Part shown: one piece after another, positions 17,407 to 26,517 of the stretch
Layout: every line of letters begins with the position of its first letter
Numbering within the stretch: position 1 is the stretch's first letter
Source of the DNA: Leisingera thetidis
GTDB taxonomy: Bacteria > Pseudomonadota > Alphaproteobacteria > Rhodobacterales > Rhodobacteraceae
Direction of reading: 5' to 3'
Assembly (NCBI RefSeq): GCF_025857195.1
Contig: NZ_CP109787.1
Span: 3,199,501-3,263,500, forward strand
DNA length: 64,000 nucleotides
The notes under the pieces: generated by a model
Seen by the model: only the letters and a program-made list of their open reading frames with translations
Database searches by the model: none
Told to the model about the DNA's origin: nothing
Made by a program: the position numbers and the translations under genes

Positions 17407-18837
17407 TTATGACCCTGCAGATGCAGCATTGCCCTTAGCAGATGCAGAAAAACCACCCTCCCCGCCCGGCAACGCGCCCTCCTGCGGCAACAGGTGGCGG
17501 ATCGAATTGGCATAAAAGGCCAGCAGGTCGCGGCGGTCTTCAACCGGGGCGAACCGGCCGTCCGCCTCGGCAACCAGACCGCGCCGCAGCAGCTGCCGCA
17601 GCCCCGCCTCGGCGGCATAGTCCGGATTGCCGCGCGGCATGTGGACTTGGGCCAGCGGCATGGCGGCGATCAGCGCCTCCAGCCGGTGTTCGATCGCCGC
17701 ACGGCTGAGTCGGCCATGCCGCAGCAGGATGGCGGCAATCAGCGGCACCGGCAGCACCGGGACAATGCCGCTGATCCGCTGCATCAGCTCGCGCGCCAGC
17801 GGTTTGGTGATGTCGCCCTGCCGTCCGGCGCCGAATCCGGCCAGGCTCAGCGGGCGGCCGAAATTGACCCCGGCATAGCCGGAGCGGTGATAGCGCCCGG
17901 TCATCCACAGCCACAGCAGACGCAGCAGCCGCAGCGCCACCAGGCCGATGCGGGCGCGGAACCGCCGTTCGCCGGCACGGGCCGCCGACGTCAGGATACG
18001 GTCCTCCAGCACCCGGTCGTAATTCAATGCCACCGGCACAAACACCACATCGCGGCCCTCCGGATCATAGCCCTCGACGATGTATTTCAGCAGGCCCAGC
18101 TTGGGCGCGGCAAGGGCGCCATCCAGGCTCAGCCCGCCTTCGGGGAACATCGCCTGGGTGGAGCCGCCGCGGGTGGCCAGCCGCACATAGGCCGCCAGCA
18201 CCCTGCGGTAGAGATCGCTGCGCGAGCGGCGGCGGATGAAATAGGCCCCCATCGCCCGGATCAGGCGGCTCAGCGGCCAGACCCGCGCCCACTCCCCAAC
18301 CGCATAAGACAGCGCCGAGCGGTCCGCTGCCAGATACGTCACCAGCACGTAATCCATGTTGGAGCGGTGATTCATCACAAAAACCACGGTGGCGTTGGGG
18401 TCGATCGCGCGCAGCGCGGTCTCGTCCTGATGCCCCAGCCGCACCCGGTAGACCGCATTGGACAGGAACCGCGCCGCCCGGATCGCCAGGCCGAAATAGG
18501 CAAAGGCGGAAAACCCGGGCACGATCTCGCGGGCATAGCGGCGCACCTGCTCAAAGGCCACGTTTTCCGGAATGCCCTCGGCCCGGGCGTGATCCACAGC
18601 GGCCTGGGCCACCTGCGGATCGTGGATCAGCCGCTGGATCATGTCATAGCGCCGGGTCAGCTTGAACGGCTCGATGGGGCGCTCCAGCCGCTGGTTGAGC
18701 CGCGCCACTGCCCGCTCCAGCCGCCGCCGGAAAAACCAGCGCACCGAGGGAAACAGGAAATGCGACGCAAAGGTCACCGCGGCAAATCCCACGATCAGCA
18801 CAAAGAGCCACAGCGGCAGTTCCACGGTTTGCGTCAT
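17407..18837 (-). CDS. Glycerol-3-phosphate/1-acylglycerol-phosphate acyltransferase-like membrane protein
   Basis: 476 residues. One membrane helix lies at the N-terminus (LWLFVLIVGFAAVTFASHFL). The acyltransferase core carries NHRSNMDYVL (the HX4D catalytic motif) and, about 100 residues on, MFPEGG (block III), as in PlsB/PlsC-type enzymes. It probably transfers acyl chains to a glycerophosphate lipid precursor. The ATG at 18837 is preferred over an upstream TTG at 18879 because the membrane helix follows at once. It separates ccr and ecm, which lie on either side in opposite directions. Confidence 0.82.
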   Translation of the reverse strand: MTQTVELPLWLFVLIVGFAAVTFASHFLFPSVRWFFRRRLERAVARLNQRLERPIEPFKLTRRYDMIQRLIHDPQVAQAAVDHARAEGIPENVAFEQVRRYAREIVPGFSAFAYFGLAIRAARFLSNAVYRVRLGHQDETALRAIDPNATVVFVMNHRSNMDYVLVTYLAADRSALSYAVGEWARVWPLSRLIRAMGAYFIRRRSRSDLYRRVLAAYVRLATRGGSTQAMFPEGGLSLDGALAAPKLGLLKYIVEGYDPEGRDVVFVPVALNYDRVLEDRILTSAARAGERRFRARIGLVALRLLRLLWLWMTGRYHRSGYAGVNFGRPLSLAGFGAGRQGDITKPLARELMQRISGIVPVLPVPLIAAILLRHGRLSRAAIEHRLEALIAAMPLAQVHMPRGNPDYAAEAGLRQLLRRGLVAEADGRFAPVEDRRDLLAFYANSIRHLLPQEGALPGGEGGFSASAKGNAASAGS

Positions 18838-19007
18838 GCGGAAACAGTTGCCGATGCCCACTGCCTTTACAAGCACCAAGCCGGAGGGGTTTCCCGCACC
18901 GGCAGCGGAATTGCCGCAACGCAGCGAATTGACATGGGTTGAAAATTGCAGTTTACATCACCCTGACGAAATAAAATTGCTTACACACCGACTCGCGAGG
19001 CCCACCC

Positions 19008-20975
19008 ATGCCGCAGATGCAAAAAGACCGCCCCTGGCTGATCCGCACCTATGCCGGCCATTCCACGGCATCGGCGTCCAACACGCTGTACCGTGCCAAC
19101 CTGGCCAAGGGGCAGACCGGGCTGTCGGTCGCCTTCGACCTGCCGACCCAGACCGGGTACGACAGCGACCATGTGCTGGCGCGCGGCGAAGTGGGCAAGG
19201 TCGGGGTGCCGGTCTGCCACCTGGGCGACATGCGGGCGCTGTTCGACCAGATCCCGCTGGAGCAGATGAACACCTCGATGACGATCAACGCCACGGCGCC
19301 CTGGCTGCTGTCGCTCTATATTGCGGTGGCCGAGGAACAGGGTGCGGATGTGTCCAAGCTGCAGGGCACCGTGCAGAACGACCTGATCAAGGAGTACCTC
19401 TCCCGCGGCACCTATGTCTGCCCGCCCAAGCCCAGCCTCAAGATGATCGCCGACGTGGCGGAATACTGCTACACCAACGTGCCCAAGTGGAACCCGATGA
19501 ACGTCTGCTCCTACCACCTGCAGGAGGCCGGCGCGACGCCGGAGCAGGAGCTGGCCTTTGCGCTGGCCACCGCGCAGGCGGTGCTGGACGAGCTGAAGCC
19601 GCGCATCGCGCCCGAGGATTTCCCGGCGATGGTCGGCCGCATCTCCTTCTTCGTGAATGCGGGCATCCGGTTTGTCACCGAGATGTGCAAGATGCGCGCC
19701 TTTGTCGATCTGTGGGACGAGATCTGCGAGAAACGCTATGGCGTGGGCGACCCGAAATTCCGCCGCTTCCGCTATGGCGTGCAGGTGAACTCGCTGGGCC
19801 TGACCGAGCAGCAGCCGGAAAACAACGTCTACCGCATCCTGATCGAGATGCTGGCAGTGACCCTGTCGAAAAAGGCCCGCGCCCGCGCCGTGCAGCTGCC
19901 CGCCTGGAATGAGGCGCTCGGCCTGCCCCGCCCCTGGGACCAGCAGTGGTCGATGCGGATGCAGCAGATCCTGGCCTATGAGACCGACCTCTTGGAATAC
20001 GGCGACCTGTTCGACGGCAACCCGGCGGTCGATGCCAAGGTCGAGGAGCTGAAGGAAGGTGCGCGCGCAGAGCTGGCCAACCTGGAATCGATGGGCGGCG
20101 CCGTGGCCTCGATCGAATACATGAAGGGGCGGCTGGTCGATTCCAACGCCGAGCGCCTGAACCGGATCGAGCGCAACGAAACCGTGGTGGTCGGCGTCAA
20201 CAAATGGACCGAGGGCGAACCGTCGCCGCTGCAAACCGAGGACGGCGGCATCATGGTGGTCGACCCGGCGGTGGAGCAGGAGCAGATCAGCCGTCTCAAC
20301 ACCTGGCGCGGCGAACGCGACAGCTCGGCGGTCGAAACCGCGCTGGCCGCCCTGCGGGCCGCGGCGCAAAGCGGCGCCAACATCATGGAGCCGTCGATTG
20401 CCGCCGCCAAGGCGGGCGTCACCACCGGCGAATGGGCCGAGGAGATGCGCAAGGTCTACGGCACCTACCGCGGCCCCACCGGCGTGTCGGCCTCGGTGTC
20501 GAACAAGACCGAGGGGCTGGACGATCTGCGCGAGGCCGTCAATGCGGTCAGCGACGTGCTGGGACGGCGGATCAAGTTCGTGGTCGGCAAGCCGGGCCTC
20601 GATGGCCATTCCAACGGCGCCGAGCAGATCGCCTTCCGCGCCCGCGACTGCGGCATGGACATCACCTATGACGGTATCCGCATGACCCCGGCCGAGCTGG
20701 TGGAGGCGGCCCTGAAGGACAGTGCCCATGTGGTTGGCCTGTCGATCCTGTCGGGCAGCCACCTGCCCCTGGTGGAGGAGATGATGACCCGCATGCAGGA
20801 GGCCGGCCTGGGCCATGTTCCGGTGATTGTCGGCGGCATTATCCCGGATGACGACGCGGAAAGACTGAAATCCATGGGTGTTGCCCGCGTCTACACCCCC
20901 AAGGATTTCGAGCTCAATTCAATTATGAGCGACATAGTCGACTTGGCAAAGCTACCGCAAATTGCAGCAAATTGA
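19008..20975 (+). CDS. ecm: Ethylmalonyl-CoA mutase (B12-dependent)
   Basis: 655 residues. A methylmalonyl-CoA-mutase-type barrel domain (about 1-500) starts RPWLIRTYAGHSTAS and includes GQTGLSVAFDLPTQTGYDS. The C-terminal cobalamin-binding domain (about 520-650) has the DxHxxG motif as DGHSNG near residue 530, then LSILSGS and VGGIIP. It rearranges (2R)-ethylmalonyl-CoA to methylsuccinyl-CoA using adenosylcobalamin. The fused single-chain form and short N-terminus fit MeaA/Ecm better than standard methylmalonyl-CoA mutase, and the nearby ccr supports this. Confidence 0.95.
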   Translation: MPQMQKDRPWLIRTYAGHSTASASNTLYRANLAKGQTGLSVAFDLPTQTGYDSDHVLARGEVGKVGVPVCHLGDMRALFDQIPLEQMNTSMTINATAPWLLSLYIAVAEEQGADVSKLQGTVQNDLIKEYLSRGTYVCPPKPSLKMIADVAEYCYTNVPKWNPMNVCSYHLQEAGATPEQELAFALATAQAVLDELKPRIAPEDFPAMVGRISFFVNAGIRFVTEMCKMRAFVDLWDEICEKRYGVGDPKFRRFRYGVQVNSLGLTEQQPENNVYRILIEMLAVTLSKKARARAVQLPAWNEALGLPRPWDQQWSMRMQQILAYETDLLEYGDLFDGNPAVDAKVEELKEGARAELANLESMGGAVASIEYMKGRLVDSNAERLNRIERNETVVVGVNKWTEGEPSPLQTEDGGIMVVDPAVEQEQISRLNTWRGERDSSAVETALAALRAAAQSGANIMEPSIAAAKAGVTTGEWAEEMRKVYGTYRGPTGVSASVSNKTEGLDDLREAVNAVSDVLGRRIKFVVGKPGLDGHSNGAEQIAFRARDCGMDITYDGIRMTPAELVEAALKDSAHVVGLSILSGSHLPLVEEMMTRMQEAGLGHVPVIVGGIIPDDDAERLKSMGVARVYTPKDFELNSIMSDIVDLAKLPQIAAN

Positions 20976-21094
20976 CTTACTCTCAGCAATTTTCTGCAAA
21001 CCCCTAAAAAAGTTGCTGAATCGCGTCTGGCATTCAGTCCATAAGGAATAACATACCGGTATTTCCGGCATGTCATTTTTATATGGAGTTCAGA

Positions 21095-21412
21095 ATGACC
21101 TTCGATCTTTCGGCAATGACAAGAAAAGAACTTCTGCAGCTGCAAAGCGATGTTGACGAAGCGCTGCGCACTGCAGAACTGCGCGAGCGGCAGGAAGCCC
21201 TGAAAGCGGCCGAAGAAGCCGCCGCCAAATACGGATTCTCTTTGGAGGAAATCGCCAGCGTGTCGCGCCAGGGTGCCAAGAAAGCCAAAGCCGCCCCGAA
21301 ATACCGCAACCCGAACAACCCCGAGGAGACCTGGACAGGCCGCGGCCGCAAACCGCATTGGGTGCACGCCGCGCTGACCGCAGGCATGGACATTTCCGAT
21401 CTGGAAATCTGA
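21095..21412 (+). CDS. H-NS family nucleoid protein (HvrA-like)
   Basis: 105 residues. A predicted coiled-coil oligomerisation helix spans about 8-45 and is rich in Glu, Ala and Leu. A basic linker (RQGAKKAKAAPKY) leads to the DNA-binding core TWTGRGRKPHWV at 79-90, the signature loop of H-NS and HvrA. Such proteins bind AT-rich DNA and silence or tune genes; HvrA of Rhodobacter is a trans-acting regulator of photosynthesis genes. GGAG sits six bases before the chosen start. Targets here are unknown. Confidence 0.9.
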   Translation: MTFDLSAMTRKELLQLQSDVDEALRTAELRERQEALKAAEEAAAKYGFSLEEIASVSRQGAKKAKAAPKYRNPNNPEETWTGRGRKPHWVHAALTAGMDISDLEI

Positions 21413-21430
21413 TCTGGCCGGAGCAAAGCC

Positions 21431-22135
21431 ATGACCATTCACATTGGCGCCGCACCGGGCAGCATTGCGGACACCGTTCTGATGCCCGGCGACCCCTACC
21501 GGGCGAAATGGGCCGCCGAGACCTTTCTGGAACAGGCCCGGCTGGTCAACGAGGTGCGCGGGATGCTGGGTTACACCGGCACCTGGAACGGGCACCGGGT
21601 GACCATTCAGGGCAGCGGCATGGGCATGCCTTCACTGTCGATCTATGCCAACGAGCTGATCCGCGACTTCGGCGTCAAAACACTGATCCGCATCGGCTCC
21701 TGCGGCGGCATGCAGGACCGGGTGAAGCTGCGCGATGTGATCCTGGCGATGACCGCAAGCACCGTGAACAGCCCCTCCAGCGGTATTTTCAGAGAGCTGA
21801 ACTTCGCGCCCTGCGCCGATTGGGGCCTGCTGCAGGCGGCCGCCCGGGCCGCGGCCAAACGCGATGCGGCAACGCATGTCGGCGGCATCTACTCCTCGGA
21901 TGTGTTCTATGACGAACGCCCCGATCTGAACGAGCAGATGGTGCGCCACGGCATTCTTGGCGTGGAAATGGAAGCGGCAGAGCTTTACACGCTGGCAGCC
22001 CGTCACGGCTGCCGGGCGCTGGCGGTGCTGACGGTCTCCGACCACCTGGGCACCGGTGAAGCCCTGCCGTCCGATCAGCGCGAGCGCAGTTTTGGCGATA
22101 TGGTGGAAATCGCGCTCGAAGCTGCGTTTTCCTGA
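21431..22135 (+). CDS. deoD: Purine-nucleoside phosphorylase, DeoD type
   Basis: 234 residues of the hexameric nucleoside phosphorylase family. The phosphate-binding GDPYRAKW is near the start, RIGSCGGMQ follows strand 4, [13 protein letters not shown] is the nucleoside-binding signature with its conserved Met-Glu, and VSDHL carries the catalytic Asp. It splits purine nucleosides with phosphate to base and ribose-1-phosphate in the cytosol. It follows the H-NS gene by 18 bases and ends in a strong terminator. The nucleoside importer at 3.5-8.6 kb is a plausible supplier of substrate. Confidence 0.94.
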   Translation: MTIHIGAAPGSIADTVLMPGDPYRAKWAAETFLEQARLVNEVRGMLGYTGTWNGHRVTIQGSGMGMPSLSIYANELIRDFGVKTLIRIGSCGGMQDRVKLRDVILAMTASTVNSPSSGIFRELNFAPCADWGLLQAAARAAAKRDAATHVGGIYSSDVFYDERPDLNEQMVRHGILGVEMEAAELYTLAARHGCRALAVLTVSDHLGTGEALPSDQRERSFGDMVEIALEAAFS

Positions 22136-22160
22136 CGCAACGTAATTATTTTAATTGCCA

Positions 22161-22190
22161 GGGGCAGCGGCTTCCCGCTGTCCCTTTTTT
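22161..22190 (+). terminator. Rho-independent terminator after deoD
   Basis: GGGGCAGCGG pairs with CCGCTGTCCC (one G-T pair) around a 4-base loop and is followed directly by TTTTTT. Confidence 0.9.
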
Positions 22191-22391
22191 ATCCTGCCGG
22201 GCAAACCTGACGGTCCTCTTGGAACAGCATTTATGCAGGCAGTTTCCCTGCCGGCTGCGCTTTCAATCGCCGGAAAAAAGCCGGGTTATTGGCTTTCTCC
22301 GGGAACTCAACGAATGGCGCGCCATTCAATTTACCGATTGCCTGCCGAATTTGCCATCCGGCTGGGAATTGCAGCGCAGCGCGTGCCCGGC

Positions 22392-23249
22392 TCAGCCGCG
22401 CCCGTGGCTGCGGTCATAGCCATTGGGCTGAGGGCTCTGCCAGCCTTCCAGCGCCGCCCCGGCCGGGGCGAATATCTCGACCAGCAGCGGATAGCAGGCC
22501 GCAGCATCGCTGGAATGCTCCGACGAGCAATCCCCGCCCGGGCAGGCGCTGAGCGCTCCCAGCAGACCGATCTCGGCAAAGAACTCCAGATGGTCGCCGG
22601 GCCGCACCGGGCTCGCTTTCATGAAGTACTGCCCCGTTTCGCGGGTGAAACCGGTGCACATGAAGACATTGAGCACATCATGCACATGCACCTCCGCGTC
22701 AGCCAGGGAGACGCCGATATGATCGGCCAGCGCCCGGGTCAGGTTGGAATGGCAGCAATGGTGGTACTGGCTGCCCGCCAGCAGGTTGCCGGTGTAGGGA
22801 TCGCAGCGGGTGCCGATCACGTCATGCACCGAGCCGCCGTAGGCATCGATCCCGTACCAGCCCAGCGTGTCCGCCACGATGGTCGCCATCGGCCGCAGAT
22901 GCGGAAAGCTGCTCCACATCCGCTCGCCGGTGGAGATATGGGTGCCGTGCAGGGCGCGGGTCTTGCCGGAGTAGAACCGCTCGCTGAGGTCGTTGCGGTT
23001 CCACAGGTTCAAATCGCCGACCTGCGGCCCCTCCACCGAAGTGATGCGGAAAAAATGCCCGGCAGGCACCTCGAAACAGGCCGCATCGCGGGGCTGCACC
23101 AGAACCTCGCCGGTTTTTTCCGCCCCTTGCCGGGCGGCTTGGTACAGCCGCAGATCCGGCACCGGCAGGGTGTCGTTGGGATAGCAGACCACCGGCTTGA
23201 TGGCCCGGCGCTGTTCCGCATCAGCGGGCGCGGCAAGGGGTTCAGTCAT
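22392..23249 (-). CDS. DUF1989 protein (urea-carboxylase-associated family)
   Basis: 285 residues. Visible family features are VPAGHFFRITSVEGPQVGDLN, the Cys- and His-rich QYHHCCHSNL, then VHDVLNVFMCTGF and ACPGGDCS near the end. DUF1989 proteins often accompany urea carboxylase or amino-acid enzymes; their reaction is not settled, and the conserved His and Cys suggest metal binding. GGAAGG precedes the ATG at 23249, which I prefer to an upstream in-frame start at 23327. It lies 89 bases downstream of the PLP decarboxylase gene, probably in the same transcript. Confidence 0.8.
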   Translation of the reverse strand: MTEPLAAPADAEQRRAIKPVVCYPNDTLPVPDLRLYQAARQGAEKTGEVLVQPRDAACFEVPAGHFFRITSVEGPQVGDLNLWNRNDLSERFYSGKTRALHGTHISTGERMWSSFPHLRPMATIVADTLGWYGIDAYGGSVHDVIGTRCDPYTGNLLAGSQYHHCCHSNLTRALADHIGVSLADAEVHVHDVLNVFMCTGFTRETGQYFMKASPVRPGDHLEFFAEIGLLGALSACPGGDCSSEHSSDAAACYPLLVEIFAPAGAALEGWQSPQPNGYDRSHGRG

Positions 23250-23338
23250 GGCGCAAACCTTCCTGTCTGTTTGCCCCATCAAGACCGCATCGCCGCAGGC
23301 TTGCAAGCCCTGCCGCAGCCTGCGCAAGATCTCACCGG

Positions 23339-24508
23339 TCAGATCACCAGCACGTCCAGCGGCGGGAAACCGTTGAAGCCGACCGAGGCATAGGTCGAGG
23401 TATAGGCGCCGCAGGAATGGATCACCACCCGGTCGCCGCCCTTCAGCCCCAGAGGCAGCTGGTAGGGCTTGCGTTCATAAAGCACATCGGCGCTGTCGCA
23501 GGAGGGGCCGGCCAGGATGCAGGGACCGGTTGCCTCGTGATCGCGGTCCGTGGTGATCCGGTAGCGGATCGCCTCGTCCATGGTCTCGGCAAGGCCCGAG
23601 AACATGCCGATATCCAGGTAAACCCAGCGGTGCAGATCCTCATCGTGCTTGCGCGACACCAGCAGCACCTCGGCGGCAATTGCACCGGCTTCGGCCACCA
23701 GCCCGCGACCCGGTTCGGCCATCACGGCCGGCACATCGGAAAAATGCGTATCGACCAGCGCCATCACGTCGCGGGCATAGTCTTCGGCGGGCATCATGTC
23801 CGTGCCGTAAGAGGCCGGGAAGCCGCCGCCGATATTGAGCAGCGACAGCTCATACCCGGCCGCCGCGGCCTGGCGCCAGACCTGCGCCACCTGCTCCAGC
23901 GTGCCCGCCCACATCCGCGGCTCGCGGGTCTGCGAGCCGACGTGGAAGGAAAGACCGTCCACCCGCAGGCCGCGGTCACGGGCACAGCCCATCAGCTTCA
24001 GCGCCTTTTCCGGCGTGCAGCCGAACTTGCGGCTGAGCGGCCAGTCGGCCTCGCTGGCCTCGACGATCAGCCGCAGGCAGACCCTGGCGCCCGGGGCGTG
24101 CTCTGCCAGCTTGTCCAGCTCTTCCCGCTCGTCCGCGGCGAAATGGGTGATGCCGGCGCCATGGGCAAAGGCGATGTCCGCAGGCCGCTTGATGGTATTG
24201 CCGAAGGTGATCTGATGCGGCGCCGCCCCGGCCGCCAGGCACATCTCTATCTCCGCCCGGCTGGCGGCGTCGAAATGCGAGCCCTCCTGCACCAGCCGCT
24301 GCAGGATGCCCGGCGCCGGATTGGCCTTCACCGCATAATGGATGCGCGCCCGGCCCAGCCCGCGGGCCAGCGCCTGGTACTTGGCGGCGACGGCATCGGC
24401 ATCCACCACCAGGGTGGGCCGCTCAAACCGGTTTGCGGCGATGAAGCCCAGCGTGCGGGATACGGTTTCGCAATCCCGGGAGGTCAGCCCGGCTACGTGT
24501 GCGTTCAT
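23339..24508 (-). CDS. Ornithine/lysine-type decarboxylase, alanine-racemase fold
   Basis: 389 residues of PLP fold type III. The PLP lysine is Lys61 in YAVKANP. Other motifs are FHVGSQ, NIGGGFP (phosphate loop), AEPGRGLVAEAG, and CDSADVLYE near the C-terminus, which carries the conserved Cys and Asp of ornithine decarboxylases. It probably makes putrescine or cadaverine for polyamine synthesis. Choosing between ornithine and lysine is not possible by eye; the length fits bacterial lysine/ornithine decarboxylases better than DAP decarboxylase, which is separately encoded at 55209. Confidence 0.87.
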   Translation of the reverse strand: MNAHVAGLTSRDCETVSRTLGFIAANRFERPTLVVDADAVAAKYQALARGLGRARIHYAVKANPAPGILQRLVQEGSHFDAASRAEIEMCLAAGAAPHQITFGNTIKRPADIAFAHGAGITHFAADEREELDKLAEHAPGARVCLRLIVEASEADWPLSRKFGCTPEKALKLMGCARDRGLRVDGLSFHVGSQTREPRMWAGTLEQVAQVWRQAAAAGYELSLLNIGGGFPASYGTDMMPAEDYARDVMALVDTHFSDVPAVMAEPGRGLVAEAGAIAAEVLLVSRKHDEDLHRWVYLDIGMFSGLAETMDEAIRYRITTDRDHEATGPCILAGPSCDSADVLYERKPYQLPLGLKGGDRVVIHSCGAYTSTYASVGFNGFPPLDVLVI

Positions 24509-24705
24509 GGTCATCTCCAAAAGACCCGGCCATATATGACCGCTCAGTTCTGTCAGAGACGTTACCGTCGCTACGTAACCGTAGGGGTGCGACCCCTTTC
24601 GCCAGAGGCGCGTGCGTTGGCGTCTTGCGCGCCCGTATCGTGCAAGGCGCCATAACTTTCAAGTGGTTTCTGCAGCTTGTCCGCGGCGCGCCCGCTGCGG
24701 ACGTG

Positions 24706-24762
24706 CTCCCGCCCGCTCCGGCGTCTTTTTCAAAGCCCCCTCGCGGTTGGGCATGGCACCGC
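24706..24762 (+). repeat. Dispersed intergenic repeat, second copy
   Basis: CTCCCGCCCGCTCCGG followed 43 bases later by GGGCATGGCACCGC, matching 343-401 in order and spacing. The second block here forms the left arm of the palindrome at 24747. Confidence 0.5.
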
Positions 24763-24786
24763 GCCTTGGCGCGGTGCCATGCCCAA
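24747..24786. repeat. Perfect 40-base palindrome
   Basis: A 19-base arm (TTGGGCATGGCACCGCGCC) is followed by TT and then its exact reverse complement. No T tract follows on either strand, so it is not a standard terminator. Confidence 0.8.
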
Positions 24787-24844
24787 GGCCGCACGGAAGG
24801 CGCGCCGGCGCAGCCGGGGGACCTGCGGGCGCGGGAGAGCCCCG

Positions 24845-25042
24845 TCAGGACCCGCCCTGCGGATTCCGGCAGATGCGGGGCGCAGCCCCGCCCGGTTCCA
24901 CTGCGCCGCAGTAACTGCAGCGCCACTGCCCCTGCGCCTTCGCCTGCCGCCAGCGGCAGTTGCGTGTCAGGCTGGTGCTATGGCGGCGCCACAGGAAATA
25001 GGCGACCACACCGGCCAGCAGGAGAAGCAGCAGAACAGGCAT
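24845..25042 (-). CDS. Small membrane protein with four-cysteine zinc-ribbon-like tail
   Basis: 65 residues. One membrane helix lies at the N-terminus (VLLLLLLAGVVAYFLW). Four cysteines follow in the tail: Cys29, Cys42, Cys45 and Cys58, the middle two in WRCSYCGAV. The spacing suggests a small zinc-binding knuckle on the cytosolic or periplasmic face. AAGGG precedes the ATG. I do not know a named family; the regular architecture and ribosome-binding site support a real gene. Confidence 0.65.
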   Translation of the reverse strand: MPVLLLLLLAGVVAYFLWRRHSTSLTRNCRWRQAKAQGQWRCSYCGAVEPGGAAPRICRNPQGGS

Positions 25043-25088
25043 GGCCCTTGTCTACGCCGCGGCGGCCCCGGCCTCAACCGGATACCCC

Positions 25089-25274
25089 TCAAGCCGCCCG
25101 GTAATACTCGATGAGCCAACCTGCGGCGTCCGTCTCCTCCCCCGCCGGCTGCGGTTCCGGGCGATAATAGGCAAAAGCCTGCTCCAGCGCCGCCAGCGCC
25201 TCTTGCATCGGCCGGGCTTGCTGTGTCTGATGCGGTCTCACGGGGTCCATCGGGTTGCCTCCATAGTCTGGCAT
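25089..25274 (-). CDS. Small hypothetical protein
   Basis: 61 residues, with a Pro/Gln-rich start (MPDYGGNPMDPVRPHQ) and one predicted helix (MQEALAALEQAFAYY). GGGAGGAG lies immediately before the ATG at 25274. An upstream in-frame start at 25358 would add 28 residues of low-complexity sequence. No known family or function. Confidence 0.5.
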   Translation of the reverse strand: MPDYGGNPMDPVRPHQTQQARPMQEALAALEQAFAYYRPEPQPAGEETDAAGWLIEYYRAA

Positions 25275-25379
25275 ACTCCTCCCTCGTCCCGGAAGATACG
25301 CTCCGCCCGCGCCCGATGCAGCAGCCGAATGGGCAAAGGCGCCATGCAGCCACCACATTGCACCCCCAGCGGGCCTTCC

Positions 25380-26090
25380 TCAGCCCGCCAGCAGATCCCC
25401 GGCCAGCCCCAGGGCAAAGCCCGCAACCGCGCCCAAGGCGGGCAGGCTGCTGCGGCTGGAATGGGCCTTGGGAGCGATGTCCTGGAACAGCAGGTAAAGG
25501 ATGCCGCCCGCGGCAAAGATCATGATCGCCCCCAGCACCCCGCGGGCATCCGACAGCCAGATCAGCCCCGCCAGGGCGCAGAGCGGCCCCAGGGCCGCCA
25601 GCCCCAGAAAGGCCAGCAGAATGTGCCAGGCCGGGCTGCTGCCGCGCCAGATCTCACGGAAGGCGGCAAAGCCTTCCGGCAGGTTCTGCAGGAAGATCAT
25701 CAGCGCCAGCAGCCGGGCGGTGGCGGCGTCGGCCACCAGCATGGCCCCCAGCGCCATCGCTTCCGGCAGGTAATCCAGCAGCATCGCCACCAGAAGCGCG
25801 CCGCTGCCGCCGCGCTTTTGCAGCCACATGTCCGCTGCAAAGAAAACGCCCCCGCCCGCGGCGAACAGCAGCACCGCCAGCAAGGCCGGCAGCGCCCCGG
25901 CCGCTTCCGGCACCAGCACCAGCGCAACCGCCGAGGTCAGCGCCCCGCCGCCAAAGGCTGCAACGGCATGCAGCACCTCATCGCGCAGCGTTGGGTTGCG
26001 GATGTGCTCGCACCAGGCCAGCAGCCCGCCCAGCGGCATCGAAAGACCGGCAAACCCGGCCAAAAGAATGGCAAAAACATGCGGTTGCAT
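25380..26090 (-). CDS. ZIP-family metal transporter-like membrane protein
   Basis: 236 residues with about eight hydrophobic segments. Two metal-site helices show the ZIP pattern: LLDYLPEAMALGAML and LQNLPEGFAAFRE, each with a Pro-Glu pair. One position that is usually His in the first motif (HxxPEG) is Asp-Tyr here, so the metal preference may differ from zinc. The family moves divalent metals into the cytosol. The gene stands alone on the minus strand. Confidence 0.78.
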   Translation of the reverse strand: MQPHVFAILLAGFAGLSMPLGGLLAWCEHIRNPTLRDEVLHAVAAFGGGALTSAVALVLVPEAAGALPALLAVLLFAAGGGVFFAADMWLQKRGGSGALLVAMLLDYLPEAMALGAMLVADAATARLLALMIFLQNLPEGFAAFREIWRGSSPAWHILLAFLGLAALGPLCALAGLIWLSDARGVLGAIMIFAAGGILYLLFQDIAPKAHSSRSSLPALGAVAGFALGLAGDLLAG

Positions 26091-26135
26091 TCCGGCAGCC
26101 TAGGGCCGCTGCCGCCGTGGCTCAACCGGTTTATG

Positions 26136-26405
26136 TCACGCGTTGATGCAGGAGGTCGCCTCGGCCGCCTGCGCTTCTGTCACATTCGGCCCCGGCTGCA
26201 CCACGCGCAGAACCGTTGCACCGGCGCCATGGCCCAGAAACTCTGTCCGCACCCGGTATTGCCCGGTGATGCCCGCCGCGCCGATGCAGCCGGGGATGCG
26301 GCTATCGGTGGCCGCCAGCTGGGCGCCGATGCGGTCATGATCCGTGGCCGTCATGCAGCCCGCCAGGGCAATCAGCGCACCCAGCACACATCCAAGAGGT
26401 TTCAT
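26136..26405 (-). CDS. Small predicted lipoprotein
   Basis: 89 residues. The signal peptide ends in the lipobox LAGC (Cys17), so the mature protein would be lipid-anchored, probably in the outer membrane. The rest contains two more cysteines (GCIGAAG and TSCINA) that could form a disulfide. Function unknown. It lies just beyond the sdh operon terminator on the same strand. Confidence 0.7.
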   Translation of the reverse strand: MKPLGCVLGALIALAGCMTATDHDRIGAQLAATDSRIPGCIGAAGITGQYRVRTEFLGHGAGATVLRVVQPGPNVTEAQAAEATSCINA

Positions 26406-26426
26406 ATCCGAAATCCAATGCCAGCC

Positions 26427-26461
26427 AAAAACATACCCCCGGTTTCGCAGGAAACCGGGGG
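26427..26461 (-). terminator. Terminator of the sdhCDAB operon
   Basis: CCCCCGGTTTC and GAAACCGGGGG form a perfect 11-bp stem with a 4-base loop. On the minus strand TATGTTTTT follows. Confidence 0.82.
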
Positions 26462-26517
26462 CAGGGCAATTTGCATGGCCTGAGGGCGGCGGATCCTTGC
26501 GGATCGGGTTTTTCAGA

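Larger units (their letters stand above)
24509..24844. other. Gene-free region with palindrome upstream of the decarboxylase
   Basis: 336 bases carrying the likely decarboxylase promoter side, the repeat blocks at 24706-24762 and a perfect 40-base palindrome at 24747-24786. Open frames across it have no recognisable protein features. Confidence 0.6.

Noticed and set aside
24499..25104. A 201-codon plus-strand frame over the palindrome region
   Set aside because: Runs through a perfect palindrome and antisense to the small membrane protein gene; composition is repeat-like.
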